From assembly GCA_036971475.1 (NCBI GenBank), contig JBAIZL010000001.1, positions 108,576,350 to 108,640,349 on the forward strand: a stretch of 64,000 nt of DNA, written 5' to 3'. Below the pieces are notes generated by a model. The model was not told the origin of the DNA. It did no database searches and saw only the letters and a program-made list of their open reading frames with translations. Shown in pieces: positions 21,722 through 36,409 of the stretch. Position 1 is the stretch's first letter. Every line of letters begins with the position of its first letter. Made by a program: the position numbers and the translations under genes. Origin of the DNA: Prosapia bicincta. Taxonomy: Eukaryota; Arthropoda; Insecta; Hemiptera; Cercopidae.

Positions 21722-24522
21722 ACTATTGCAGTTTCATTTTGTAGGAGTTTCTTTGAACGTTATCTTTTAGAAAAAACTGCCTTTTAAGATTTTGAGTAAT
21801 GAAACAGGAGTTTTGAAATTGGAATATAATATTTCTAAAATAAAGAATGTTATAACTTTTAAACAATAGCCTATACAAAATTGTTATTTTATGCAGTATT
21901 TTTCTCAAAGAATATATTTGTTCACTAATTTGTGTCCAATAGTCATATTTAAATAACAAACTGTGCAGTATATTTTAGAAATAACCCTTTAGTCATATTT
22001 TATTTAACTGTGAGTGTTTAATTGTCTGACGCTATGTCCGATCAGAAAATGAATGTGTAAGAGTAACTATGTTGTTATAAATTTAAAGGAAAATTTTTAC
22101 ACATTTAAATTGGAATCCATTTAAATTTCTGAGACGACTACATTCAGTAAATGTGTTACCCCATTGAGGAAAACTAGGCCATTAGATTCGCGGTAGTATT
22201 AAAGTGGTATGATTCAGTTCTGAATTAGGTTGGATGACGTAATCCACAGATCTGATACGCTAAGCCTGTGCTGGTTGTATTGTCGTCGCGCATAATACAA
22301 CAGTAATGTATGCAAAGCTTGTAAAATTACATTACATTGCTACAAGCAAGGCCTTGTGTGTTGATTAACTCACCTACTTGTTTGCAACTTGATGTTTGAT
22401 CATTATATTATTTCAAAGGTTGGAATATATTTTTTGAGCATTAAATATAATTTGAAAATTTTGACATATATCTTTTAACTGCGATGTCTGTATATGGCAA
22501 TATAATTAGAACTGTTTATGAAAACACCAAATAATAAGTGCAGAATGAAGAGCGGTAAATTAACCTGTCACTAATGTAGGCTTCCCAAGTAAATTTCTTG
22601 CGAAATAAATGTAAAACATTTTCATCATTAAACTTTCATATTATTATTTGTGGCTTCAGTCTAAATAAAGTTTTAAAAAAATATTAACACTACAGTTTAC
22701 AGAAATATCTAAGTAAACCTATTAAACCTTACCCAAACTAATAAAACGAGCACTCTTCCGAGAGCACACTTTGTAAGGAAATGTAAGTATTAATAACTAA
22801 TTATTATTCTTGTTTGAGATTGTTTACAAAGGATTTACTATGGATACGCTGAAACTCAGAAAAAGTCTAAGCTTTCAAGACATTACACAAACTTAGCCAC
22901 TTACAGTTGGACCAAATTCTTCACTAGTTCCAGAGATTCAAAATTAAAATGTGTACTTTGTAATTATATTTCTCTCCTCTTTTAGAGTCTAATTAAAAAC
23001 AAAGCTCTTACTCAACAATGGATGAAATTGGTAGCGATAGTTTAGCACTTTTAAAAGATTCGATAGATTTAGGTTGGATTCCTACCAAAACTTGGCTTTT
23101 CATTGTTACTTACTCATAGCCATCCAGCCCTGGGTCCCAAAACCCGTTCGTTATTCTTAAAAGCAAACCTTTGGAAAACCTCTCAAGCTAACATGATTTT
23201 GAGACGGCCTGTAGGGTTTTATGTGTAGAAATAAACAATTATTTCTTTACAAAACAACGAAACATCAGATTTTATAAACAATAAAAGAGAGCTGTACTCT
23301 AAGAGTAAGAAAATGAACCTATGTAGATGTAGTTGGAATGTGTGTCGTACCTCTGAGGATGCTTACTTGGTAACCGAAATGTACATCAATTTATATATTT
23401 TGTAGATAAAGTTTTGAAATATTTATTTTCAACGCACATACACTTTATGAACAAAAATATGTATACAATTATTTGCACTTCTTTATCAATTCTCTTAGCA
23501 AATCTACTATTTACTGATACTTTTCAGTAGAATCGTTACACAGTTGTTCGGTGCATTGTTCAATGCTACTATCTTAGTACTCGTATTCGAGTGTTGTGTT
23601 AACTGTTGACTGTGTTCGGACCTCTTGGTAATATTATTATGTTATATTGATGAAACGCTTCGAGTAAATAGCTATATAATTATTCTTGATTATGTAGTTT
23701 AGATGTTGCGTATATACAGATACGATCGAAAAAAGATGAAATTGATGTAGTAGATTTCTAAATAAGATTTTGCAGTAGATCGATAGTTTTCTACGGAAAT
23801 TACCAGAATAAGTTTCAAATAAGACAACGATAAAGAAGCATTTCAACCAAAACTATAACATAAAGGAGAATCGACTCCGTACGGGCACCTGATAAGAAAG
23901 AATAAGGGAAAGATATAATTAAGATGATGAAAGAAGAAACGGAACGGATAAAGAATAGAACAAAGAAAATAAGACTCGAAGACTACGTGCAAAATTTTAT
24001 TAGAATTTTATTTATGTTTAATTAGTTTCGAACGTAAATGACGTATCTGCTGGGAAATATAACATCTACGTTTTGACAGTTATAAATGTCTACGGAGAAC
24101 TATCTACTATAGCTGACTGTAGAGAATTCTTGAAATACGTTCCACAAAGTGACCACGTATTGTAATATTTTATTGTGTTTGACATCTGAATACATCACAA
24201 GTGATAAGATTACAATGACAATTTAAAACCACATCTCGGTAAAAAAAAAAATTGTTGTGATTTATTGAGAGAGTAACTCACTTCTTGTATTTTAACAGGT
24301 TGGTAAATGAAACAACATTCTTTCATATTCCCAATGATATTAGACAACAATATTATTTGTTATTATTCTAATTTGGTTCTTTACAGTGTTGTAATGATTT
24401 GCTTTTTCTTCATAGATTTAGAGTAAATTTTGTTCCCTAATTTGAAAATAAGTTAACACTAGGAAACGTTTCCTATCTTTAAATTAAATACTAAATAATA
24501 CAAACACATATTCGAGATTTAC
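21722..24522. other. AT-rich DNA with one snapback relic
   Basis: Apart from the relic motif at 23349-23390 I see no gene or element. Open frames here are short and AT-driven. Confidence 0.5.
23349..23390 (+). repeat. Relic arm of the 31-kb snapback family
   Basis: CTCTGAGGATG, TTAC..GTAACC, GAAATGTACAT is the same series as in the snapback at 30859-31077. The core CTGAGGA, GAA and palindrome ATGTACAT are intact here, but stem I has lost its pairing beyond 1 bp. Confidence 0.6.
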
Positions 24523-24654
24523 TTAACCCTTTATTAGGCAGAAGAAACTGAATATTTTTTACTTGAATTTTGTCACTGATCACTCAATAAATAATCAAAT
24601 AAGACCTTCACAATCAAAAACTACTTCTTTTTCGATATAGTGTTAAAATTTTGA

Positions 24655-24679
24655 GGGTAGCAATATGTATGCCATTCCC
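24655..24679. repeat. piggyBac subterminal palindrome 1
   Basis: GGGTAGCAATATG then TATGCCATTCCC: an imperfect inverted repeat with the same centre as the one at 24699-24717. Confidence 0.5.
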
Positions 24680-24698
24680 AGTTTAGGTTACTCTGTAG

Positions 24699-24717
24699 GT
24701 GGCAATATTCGTGCCAC
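24699..24717. repeat. piggyBac subterminal palindrome 2
   Basis: GTGGCAATATTCGTGCCAC, with 6-bp arms. The pair may be transposase binding sites. Confidence 0.55.
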
Positions 24718-24841
24718 TGCCTGTCCGGATAGGTCATTTTCAATGAAATTGCAAGCTTTGTCAGAACCTCTTTTATTGTGTTACAACATTTAACCTATAA
24801 TATAAATTTTTTATACTAACAACCTATAACAACCTATCTAT

Positions 24842-25251
24842 AACCCCCTTTTTGTTGGATTGAGTGACATATATTGTTTTATTGGTGAACGGCCTTGAAT
24901 AATACCATAATTCATCAATCGATTGAGAACCTGATGGTTTGGCTTTATTTCAAAAACTGTTATTCAATGATAATAAAAGACGCCGCAATTTATAAAGGCG
25001 GTCAAAAGCTAAATCGCCTTTCTGAAGCATTATAGAATTGTCATTCAGATGCAACATATGTAGAAGATTTTTGAATCGTTTTTAGGCATTACCTCAGCTA
25101 CAGGTCTGACATGCCACAAAGGATATGATGTCCAATAATCATCAATTGATGGAAGAGGGTGTACGCTCATCATAATGATAATGCTAGTAAAAGCTAGCAA
25201 TTCATCATCATTTACGTCCTCCCAGTACTTCAATTTTTTTCTGTCTCGCAT
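24842..25251 (-). pseudogene. piggyBac transposase fragment (broken)
   Basis: Reading on the minus strand from 25251: RKKLKYWEDVNDDELLAF, then LPSIDDYW and EVMPKN, the start of the piggyBac DDE domain. The sequence then needs a one-base shift near 25070-25085 to continue as LLHMLHLNDN and KGDLAFDRLYKLRRLL. An in-frame stop near 24960 follows, then SQSIDE (the block around a catalytic Asp), then another one-base shift near 24890 to SPIKQY. Thus two frameshifts and a stop within 410 bp. The N-terminus, the remaining catalytic Asp residues and the C-terminal cysteine domain are absent. Confidence 0.8.
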
Positions 25252-25487
25252 ATTTATTTATTTATTGTAGATCGGCTACAATATAATCTGATAGGTATTG
25301 GGACTTAAGGAACATTTTATATTTCAGTTGACTCTCATCATCTCGTTATAATGATTTGTATCGAACGTAAATATAATATGAACATATTCAGAAACATTTT
25401 CCGATATATAGAAATAGAAAGGACGGTGATTGCCCAGTTCATCTTTACATCCGTGAGGTAGATTTAATTAACATATAAAAGGGTTAA

Positions 25488-28400
25488 CAGTAAAGAAACC
25501 CCTATATCACATATTAAGACGGTTAGGCATGCCCTATATCTAATCTGTCGTGTACTTGCAGTATTACCGGCTACTCTAAAAATAACCAAATGAAGATAAA
25601 ATTACAGTAGGAAAGTACCTAAACAGTTTATTATTTCACTTGTGCAATTTTATATTTTTCAAAACAATTTAAATATTTTGTAAAATTGTATACTATTTTA
25701 GCGCTTATGCAAATTTCCAACAAAACGTTTGTATATTTCATATGGTAATGAAACTAAAATAAAACATTAATTAATAAAATATTCTTTTGCAATTTTTTAT
25801 TTTTTGTTTACTTATAGAAACCATGTTGGAAATAACACAATAGATTAATAATAAATTTCATGAAAGTTCAATCCTTAGAGTTAACAAAACAAAAACCTAT
25901 GGATTAACAAGCCAAAGAAAAATTATATGAATTTTTGGTCGAAAACTCTTATATATAGCCTTATAAAAGCCTAATGTATTTTGAAATAACTAAACACTTT
26001 GCTAAAGGTGTTACCATATAACCTACAAATTACAAACAATAACAAAAATTAAATACGATAGTGTTTTGAAAGAAAAACAAATAAACAGTTTAAAATTGAA
26101 CACAAAATGCTAATTGTTATTATTATTTGATTTCAATTAAGTAGGATAGCTGTGAAAATTAGTCCTTTATTCAGCCGTCTTCGTGGACAGCATTGTCAAG
26201 AAGGCATGTGTCAGGTATATTCATTGACTATGTATATATAGGTATATATGACTAATATTTCCTCAAAGGTATACTAATCACAAATTCAGGTCTCATATTA
26301 TATTATAGTAAAAATACTTTTATACGGGATTCTATCATCCGGAACGTTCTATTGACACAAGGTTGTTACAAGATCTGAACCATCGTAATACAGTACAAAA
26401 CAGATGTCAATTATTCAATCTAACCAAGAAATAGATCGACAAAAACGTAACTTTTCATAAAGTTGTGCTGCAGCCGCTATTACAAAGTGGTTAACATTTC
26501 TTGAAGGTTAGAAATTTTACTGGACGCAGGAAGTTTTGCCTGATAATTTTTAAAACCATTAAAATATTATGAAATCATTAGTATTTGAATAGTTAAGTGT
26601 ACTGGTTAATGTTTTAATTTAACGTTGTATGAACGAAAAAGGTATTTTAGCAATAAATGTTTTTGCTTTCTTAAATTATTTTCTTATAACTTTTGTGTGC
26701 TTCTATTAATACCTACGAAAATACAGTAATTGGATACAAACAAATATGGAAGGTAATATTTCAAGAGTACATTCAATTTTCCTTAATTTGTATCATAATG
26801 CTATGAACAGTTTGTTCTATATATAGGCTAGATTCTATATTCTGGATATTTTCGAATACTAGCCACATCCCGACCCGAGGGTGCCGGATATTAGAGCTTT
26901 GCCTGTATAATAAAGCAACAAATTACCTAAATAGTAGCAATAATAAAAACAAATATTGTTCTTTATACGTCTCTTACCTTTGCAATAAAAAACCAAGTTT
27001 GTGAAACTTTAAAAATAGATTTATTGGAACAGCATCTTATATTAGAATCATTATCTTTTTATATCGGTCAATAAGCCTTAAAGATTAGCTCCACTAGAAC
27101 AACGTATCCTGGTGTTGACCGATATTCAATGCATTCTAATAGTAGTGTGTATATGCTTTTGAGGAGAGATTTGAAGAGATTGCAATGTTATTTTGTTTTT
27201 AAACCAACCCTAAAAAGCAATTTCGTTCTTATGGTTACAGATTGTTAATGTTAGTGCGTTGCATACACAAAGCAGGTGCGCGGCTATATGTTGACTCTTG
27301 TTGTTCTGGGATATATCTTCTATCTGGGGTAAAATTGTTTTCCCGATAATAATACTCAGTTATTTATAACAGGAAAAATATAGTAATAATGAAATCAAGA
27401 CAGAATTATGTTACTTGCATAACAGACGAAAACCCCATTATTAGACATTGATTATATCATTATATTTCTTTGTTCTTTGAAGATTTCTTTGAATATAATA
27501 TTATCAAATTCATTTTTCATTTTCAGGTAAGCTTATAATTCCATTTTTTTTCAAATTGTTCAACTATAACGGTTTTTAGATATTTTTATTAATATTATTT
27601 TATTTACAACTTATAATGACTTTATAATAACTTTGCATTATTTATTTAATTTTTCTAAATTCAAGACCTTTCATACATTCAATTCTTATGCATTTTCCTA
27701 GCCATGATAATAGGTTATGGAAATTCCTATTTTGATGAAAATTAGAAAAATTACAATAAACTGTCTAAACCATAAACACGTTAGCATATTACAAGTATGT
27801 TGTTACAAGAATGTAAACGTTTCGTATGTATTCAATAAACACACGTTTAGTTTATTTTATTACAATTGTTTAAAAGCATAAATCCTACAAAAATTAGGAA
27901 CTAAGCGACTTCCTTGGTTTTATTAAACATTATCTTATGCTTAAACATAATATATAAGATAGCTTATACAATTTAATTATTTTGAAATTTATTAATAATA
28001 ACTATTTTTTAATTTGTTTGTATAGCAATATTAATATGTAATACGAAAACGGTTTTATTTACCAAGTATTATAAATGACATTACTTTTCCTTCACGCTTT
28101 TCACGTCATACCAATAATTATTACACATTGTTTTACATAATGCTATAAAAAATTGAAAATTAAAAAAAATAGCATTATCTTAAGGGCTGTAAAACGCAAA
28201 CTCTTCAGCCGTTATAGGAATTTATTGCTTTAGCGGCGCTAAGGAACTTTTTAAAAGAATAATAAAGGAAACTGTTTATGCAGATTTCATAAAAACTTGT
28301 AGGCATTTATAAAATAATTTCAGATTTTGAGAATGTTATTGTGTCATAAAAATATATCTAATTGTTTAGAAAACTAATTTTAAACATTATCTAAATACTT

Positions 28401-28567
28401 TTTATAAATTATCTACAATTATTGTGAAATGCGAGTCAAATGTATTTATTTAATGACACATATTTTTGTAAAAATTTAAATTTTACCAATCAAAATCTAT
28501 TACAAAATATTAGTCACTAAATGTTTATGTAATTCTTGAACTTTGTAGTCCATTAGATTCGGCGAAT
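25488..28567. other. AT-rich DNA, no gene seen
   Basis: No coding signature, repeat array or inverted repeat of note was seen. Confidence 0.5.
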
Positions 28568-28770
28568 CTTAATTAATCACTTAAACAATAGTTTATGACT
28601 ATCCGAACTTTAAACTTTGTAAATTAGTTACTTACTGAGACAGAACTATTTGAGACATTGATGAAGATCGCCACATAGCAATCGAAAACATTCTGTCTCA
28701 GTAAGTTTTAACAAATTTACAAATTTAAAGTTCGGATAGTCATAAACTAATGTTTAAGTAATTAATTAAG
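28568..28770. mobile_element. Snapback element with a hammerhead-like segment
   Basis: Arms 28568-28645 and 28691-28770 are inverted copies with a few indels. The central part carries a hammerhead-like order of stems. No coding capacity; no target duplication identified. Confidence 0.8.
28651..28700 (+). ncRNA. Hammerhead-like motif, one core change
   Basis: TGAGACA (7-bp stem I with TGTCTCA at 28694-28700), TTGATGA (C3 is T), a spare A, GATCGC with GCAATC (one mismatch, stem II), GAA, AACATT (nearly self-complementary stem III), C as cleavage base. It has the longest stem I of the set. The change of C3 should make it inactive. Confidence 0.4.
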
Positions 28771-29089
28771 TTTATGTAATTCTTTCCTAGTGTAAAAGAA
28801 TCAAACAATAAATATATTCCGTGTTACTGATAGATTTCGAAGTTACTAGATATTTTATTGTAAATCTGCAAAATATGAATCCGTTGCCTTGAAAAAAAGG
28901 GCAATTGTAGCCTATACTGTATTTGAGTTGCATCCATAAAATGTGTTGAGAGATATCCATATTACAAATTATGCCGATCTACTGTATCCATGAATTTGTT
29001 TAGTCTTATAAATAGTAAATTACATTTTAGGATATAAATCAATCTAACGTACTTTACGATTTTTAGAATTAAATATAACTTACCCTTCT

Positions 29090-29098
29090 TTGTGTGTG

Positions 29099-29190
<92 letters not shown>

Positions 29191-29210
29191 TGTGTGTGTG
29201 TATGTGGTGT

Positions 29211-29247
<37 letters not shown>

Positions 29248-29290
29248 TGTGGTGTGTGTGTGTGGTGTGGTGTGTGTGTGTATGTGGTGT

Positions 29291-29333
<43 letters not shown>

Positions 29334-29340
29334 TGTGGTG

Positions 29341-29391
<51 letters not shown>

Positions 29392-29407
29392 GTGTATGTA
29401 TGTGTGT

Positions 29408-29504
<97 letters not shown>

Positions 29505-29521
29505 TGTGTGTGTATATATAT
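29090..29521 (+). repeat. Long (TG)n array
   Basis: About 430 bp of TG with TATG, TTTG and GTGTGGTGTGG interruptions. Open frames through it on both strands encode only Cys-Val or His-Thr repeats and are not genes. Confidence 0.95.
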
Positions 29522-30858
29522 CATGTGTTTGTGGGGTGGGGGCAATTAAGAAATTGTAAGCCTTGTAGTAAAGTTAAGGTTTATACGCTGCAAATATTAT
29601 GCTAAAGGAGTAAATTCTATTAGGAATACTTTTTTAATAAGGTCCAAGTATTTACTACAGTTACGAATTCCAAAGCCAATAACTTATTTGTTTAAATATT
29701 AAAGGCTAAATATTGTCTACAAAGAAGATTACTTCAAACAATTTTCTCGACTTACTTTCAGTTTGAATATCAAACATTATACATAGTATTTGCTTTAGGA
29801 AAACGGTTTGTTAAAAAACTCCTATCTTTGATGTTGAAAATCAAACTAGAAAAATGCTTGTTATTAAAGTAGTCCAAATAAAATATCTGTTGAACGAAAT
29901 TCTTTGATGAAGGATCATTAAACTTTACAGAGTTATTTAGCCTTAATATAGAACTACCCTGAATTCTTAGCTTTACAATCCTTTGCTTTTATGCTACCAC
30001 ATAGATTTTTGGGGTTTCCTTAGACGGCAGCTTCTGATTACACAGGCCTAATGTCTGTAAATGATTTAGTGTGAGCTTGAATCTAGGAGGACAGATTAGT
30101 TCCACACTACCAATTTTACATCTGACAGATAGCATTAAAAGCATTCACGAAGAAAGCTCATTATATATTTTAATAACAGTTATTTTCTTATGTAATATAT
30201 TTAAAAATTTATTTCTTTATATAAGGTAATTTCTCCAGTTGTGTTTTTGCCAATTATATATGACCCCTCTTCAAATATATTTAACAATGTGTTAAATATT
30301 ACCTTAACTACATGAAAAGGCAAATACAACAACACTCGAAAAAAGTATTCACTTTTTAATTGTTTTAAATGATCATTCCTATGTGAATTAAAAGAATTGT
30401 TTCTTTTAGGATTATCTAGTGTTTCACAGTTTTGAAATATGTTATTCCAAGAAATATCCAGAGAGTTTGTCAAAAGAATTGTTTCTGGTATCTTTTAGAA
30501 TTGACTCTTTAATGGTTTCTGAAAAAAGAAAAGATGATTGAATAAAAAAACGTGAATCCGTCTTCAATATCCCCTTTGCTTTACAACTAATTACTGTAAT
30601 AATTACCGTTAACCGAGACCTTTCGCTGTTTGATTTCTTTCTGAAGAGTACAAGAGGAGTGAAATTTGAGAGATTTTATACATTGGGAGAAACCAAATCA
30701 ATTTATCTGTTTTAAAGTAGTTTTGATGATTATGGATTTCCAAAGCAAAATTGATTATTGCTTCCTAATAAGACAAGTACTGTTAATAACACTTTATCGT
30801 AGTTTCAAAATCACAAGAACTATCTCTACTATTTATTAGGAATATACTGTGGTTGAAT
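29522..30858. other. AT-rich DNA, no gene seen
   Basis: A 90-codon minus-strand frame at 30201-30473 has no recognisable domain. Confidence 0.5.
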
Positions 30859-30908
30859 TTAATAATAAATACACAAAAACCTCTTAACCACAAACTTTCT
30901 TTAATTTA

Positions 30909-30951
30909 CCCTAATGTACATTACAGTTACAAAGTAACCATCCTCAGAGGG
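30909..30951 (-). ncRNA. Hammerhead-like motif (left arm), core altered
   Basis: Minus strand: CCCT, CTGAGGA, T, GGTTAC with GTAACT and a TTT loop, then GTAA in place of GAAA, palindrome ATGTACAT, T, AGGG. A13 is changed. Confidence 0.4.
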
Positions 30952-30984
30952 ATAACATAAAAAGACTGAGTCTTTGTATGTTAT

Positions 30985-31027
30985 CCCTCTGAGGATGGTT
31001 ACTTTGTAACTAAAATGTACATTAGGG
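30985..31027 (+). ncRNA. Hammerhead-like motif (right arm), core altered
   Basis: Same series as the left arm: CCCT/AGGG stem I (4 bp), CTGAGGA, T, a 6-bp stem II with a TTT loop, then AAAA where GAAA is expected (G12 changed), ATGTACAT, T. Confidence 0.4.
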
Positions 31028-31077
31028 TAAATTAAAGAAAGTTTGTGGTTAAGAGGTTTTTGTGTATTTATTATTAA

Positions 31078-32946
<1,869 letters not shown>

Positions 32947-33799
32947 TATAACGGTCTGACATTCCGTGACAAATAGGAAATAAATAATTTCCTGTTTTTA
33001 AGTAATAAAGTTGATTTTTAAATTAATCAAGTTTGGAGTTATAAAAATAGTAAAGAGTGAAGAAGTAAATAAAACCATAAATAGAATAATTAAGCTAAAT
33101 TAAAAAGTATTAGAAAATAAATTTGTAATAACTAGCTAAATTTGACCATCGGAAGTGAGGCGAAAATTTTCTAAGTGCTTAAAAAAGCTATCTTAAGAAC
33201 CAAACCAAGTAGAACTTTCATCGACATTTTAAAAGAACCAGAATAAGCCAGAATAAACATTAGTGAAAACAACATTTGAAAAACTTAAAAAACAAAAAAG
33301 TTACAGCAGTTTTAATAAAATAGACATTTTTCAGTGTTCCAAAAATGATAATCAAACTCTGCAAGCTAAAACAGATTCGTTGCCCGACTTGCCTGTACAA
33401 GGAATAAATCCAAAGATAGCAAGTATTGCAGGCGGGGTGAGGTAGGTTAAATTCACCGCTATATATACTAGGTCTCTAGGACCTTAGAGACACTCTGAAA
33501 TAAATTTTGAATACGAGGTGCCGCGGAACGCTATGCTGGACCGCGGATAGGACCGCCATCAGGCCAGATGGACCAAACCTCAACGCTTCCGACGTCTAGG
33601 ACTACCAAGGGATGAAGGCTCCAGACTCAGCCTCCCGGACGCGGGAATGGAGGAAAACCACCACCGACGAACCAGGGATGGCGACTTCTGATGTCCAAGG
33701 ACCAGGGAATCCAGACGAGGGACTCTAGGACCGGCAGGAACATCTTTGGCAAGTCATTCTCTCTATTCGATACCAATTACGTCAAATTTAGTCAGTTAA

Positions 33800-34907
33800 T
33801 TTTATTAAATTCAAACAAATATTCAAGCTTAAATAATGACTTCACTCTTTATAAAAATTAAATAAATTTTATGCTTAATAAAATGAATTTAAGTGATCAG
33901 AATATTTCAAATGATAAATATTAAACTTACAAAGGGTTTTTGGCCATGAGCCATTTACTTTCAAGGAAATAAGAATTTTTTAAATATTATAAATTTAAAA
34001 ATTATGTGTCATAAATACGAATTTACCAATTCAATAGAGAAGATAAATTTTTATTATGTGTAATTTGGGAAATAATTTTATTTTTATGTAAATGTAATTG
34101 ATATATATGGAAATTATATGATTTTAAAGTATGAAAAACAACAAGTTATTTAGTGAATTGTTCTGTCAATATAATTATGTTTTATTTGAAAGGTTAAATT
34201 TTCTTTTTTATTTAAATAAATAAAATTAAATATGTTATAAAAATCAACAGTATTTGCATTTCACCCTGTGTCGAATAATCAATAAAAACTGTTTAGCTTT
34301 TTCCAACTAATATGAAAATGATTATTAAATCAGCAAACAAGTTTAATTAAATTTCACTAAATGATAATAGTTAAAACCTAATGTTTTTAAAGAGTTTCTC
34401 TCAACTAACTTCATTGAGCTAGCCTAAAGATTAGTTGGTTTTCTGTATAAACGTCCAGATTTATCTACTGGCAGATTGTGTTTAAAAGGATACAAGAGCC
34501 TTTTAAAATAGGTAATTTAAACACGATCATATTTTGCACGTTCCCTTGCTGTCTCTGCAGATCATCATCAGGTGGTAAGACTTTGTGAATATTTTGTGTA
34601 TTCTTTTAAATGTGTTTCTTTCCAGCTGACTATTGAAATGACATGTTTGACTATATCTAGACCATACAAAATTGATAAACCAATTTTGGGGAGTTTTTAC
34701 TTATTTTAAATAGTAGTCAGCGGGAATAGGCTTGTTTTGGGCCTGGCCCTATGAGCGGGAAATATACACGTAACTCAGGGATTTTAGCACGGTTTAACAA
34801 GCGGGGTGTTTGGCAGATGTTTGGTTTGTTTATAAATAAGTTTTTAAAAAACAAATTTTGGTATTCTGCGAAAAGGGATACCAATAAATCAAAGTAGGGA
34901 GGAACGT

Positions 34908-34911
<4 letters not shown>
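33800..34911. other. AT-rich DNA with one degenerate hammerhead-like relic
   Basis: On the minus strand around 34572-34530, CTGATGATGATCTGC ... GGGAACGTGC resembles the CTGANGA...GAAACG series with losses. No gene was seen. Confidence 0.35.
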
Positions 34912-34952
<41 letters not shown>

Positions 34953-34957
34953 TGTGT
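34912..34957 (+). repeat. (TG)n array between GTTGCA and TGCAAC
   Basis: The array is bounded by AACGTTGCA on the left and TTGCAACGGACC on the right, which are inverted relative to each other. Confidence 0.85.
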
Positions 34958-36409
34958 TGCAACGGACCTTCACCCCGCTCGCTCACCGCCAAACAAACTC
35001 GACCTGCCTAAAACCTGTCGACATTTGCCTAACTCGTAACTGCAAGCGCATGTAACTAAATCCCATTTAAAAATACACCCTGGGGATCTTGTCTATTAAA
35101 ATTATTAAAAGTCATGGTAAGGTCAGTGATCTGTCATATGGTGTTAATATGGGTTAGCTGAAAACACATAGAAAAATATCACAAAATAAAAATACCTTAC
35201 CATGTTTTGTAGACCTCTTTCCTACATGCTCCTGCTCACGTGAGATCCGTGCAAGATAAAATTTTACCATATCCTCCTTAAGGAGGTCCTGTGTATTATA
35301 TGGTAAAATCTGCCAGTGAGTCTCAACTCCTGGACTTTAAAATAAAACCAACTAGTGTTGTGGCTAGCTCAAAATTGATTCTGTTATTTAATTTATTTCT
35401 TTGGGGGGGGGGGTTACTCGATTATTTTTAGGTGCACTGTGATCCTTTATTATTTATACTTTAGTAAAATAAATGACTCTAATAGGCTTGCTGATATTAC
35501 TTTAAAAGCTTTCATTGATTTAATTTGATAATTTACTAGCTGGGAAAACATTAATTTTATTATTCAGCACACAGGATTGATTTAATAAATTATACTCTAT
35601 CAATTGTTTGACATATGAATTTAATAAATATTGTAATGGATAAATTGAACAAAATGAGTATATTATTTTAACATAATAATTTCTTGAATTCTTATATATA
35701 TACCATAACATAAATTAAATTCCCCTTAATACATAAAATACATTTACATTGAACGCAGGGAGGTTGAATGAGCCTATATCAATTCTATACACAAATTTAA
35801 TTTAGGGGCTGATTTTGTGCCAGCAGTTATATGACATTTTATCAATTTATGTATGAAAGTATTTGAAAATAAAATTGTTACTAAAACTATTTATCAAAGA
35901 CATAAATATATTTACCAGTTTTTGAACATATACATTTACATTAAAATTCTAATAAACTGATTCCTGAGTTAATTAATCTTTTATGAAATACAAACAATTT
36001 ATAAATGATTTTATGTTACTAATTTCTGGGTACGAAATTATTCAGATCTTATACAAGTTAACATTCATAATATTTCATCTCAGTTTATTGGCGTACTGGT
36101 TGTAACAATTTTACTGCATTGTCATACATATTACTGATTCAATTAATTTATAAATATATGACAATTTCTACTCATCTTTGTGCTTGTGCTTTACTAGATT
36201 TATCTTTTCAAACATTAAAACAGTTATCACTTCCAAATTTATCTATCATTTAGCATTTTCACATAAATTTTAATAAATTGAATACTTTAATAAATTTCAT
36301 ATTTTAATTTATTTGTCAAGGAAATAAAGCCATTATTGATCTTTTTTAACATTGGAGCAATCTTTTAAAACTTTAGAAATTTTCAAAATAAATCTTGTTT
36401 AAATATTTA
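34958..36409. other. AT-rich DNA, one small inverted repeat
   Basis: ATTTTACCATAT and ATATGGTAAAAT at about 35260 and 35300 are inverted copies around AAGGAGG. No gene was seen. Confidence 0.5.

Larger units (their letters stand above)
24527..25483 (-). mobile_element. Short piggyBac-type transposon, TTAA ends
   Basis: The left end is TTAA then CCCTTTAT (24523 on); the right end is ATAAAAGGG then TTAA (ends 25487). TTAA duplication and CCCTTT termini are diagnostic of piggyBac. The 957-bp body has a decayed internal part of the transposase on the minus strand and two subterminal palindromes, so it is an internally deleted, non-autonomous copy. Full piggyBac elements are usually about 2.3-3 kb or more. 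Confidence 0.85.
30859..31077. mobile_element. Near-perfect snapback with paired hammerhead-like arms
   Basis: A 219-bp palindrome centred near 30968 with almost no loop (AAAGACT/AGTCTTT). Both arms contain the hammerhead-like series. The outer ends are TTAATAATAAATACAC on both sides. Confidence 0.9.

Noticed and set aside
29069..29605. Open frames of 150-170 codons on both strands
   Set aside because: They encode only Cys-Val or His-Thr repeats from the (TG)n array; the same holds for frames in the arrays at 32.7, 37.3, 53.6 and 56.2-56.8 kb.
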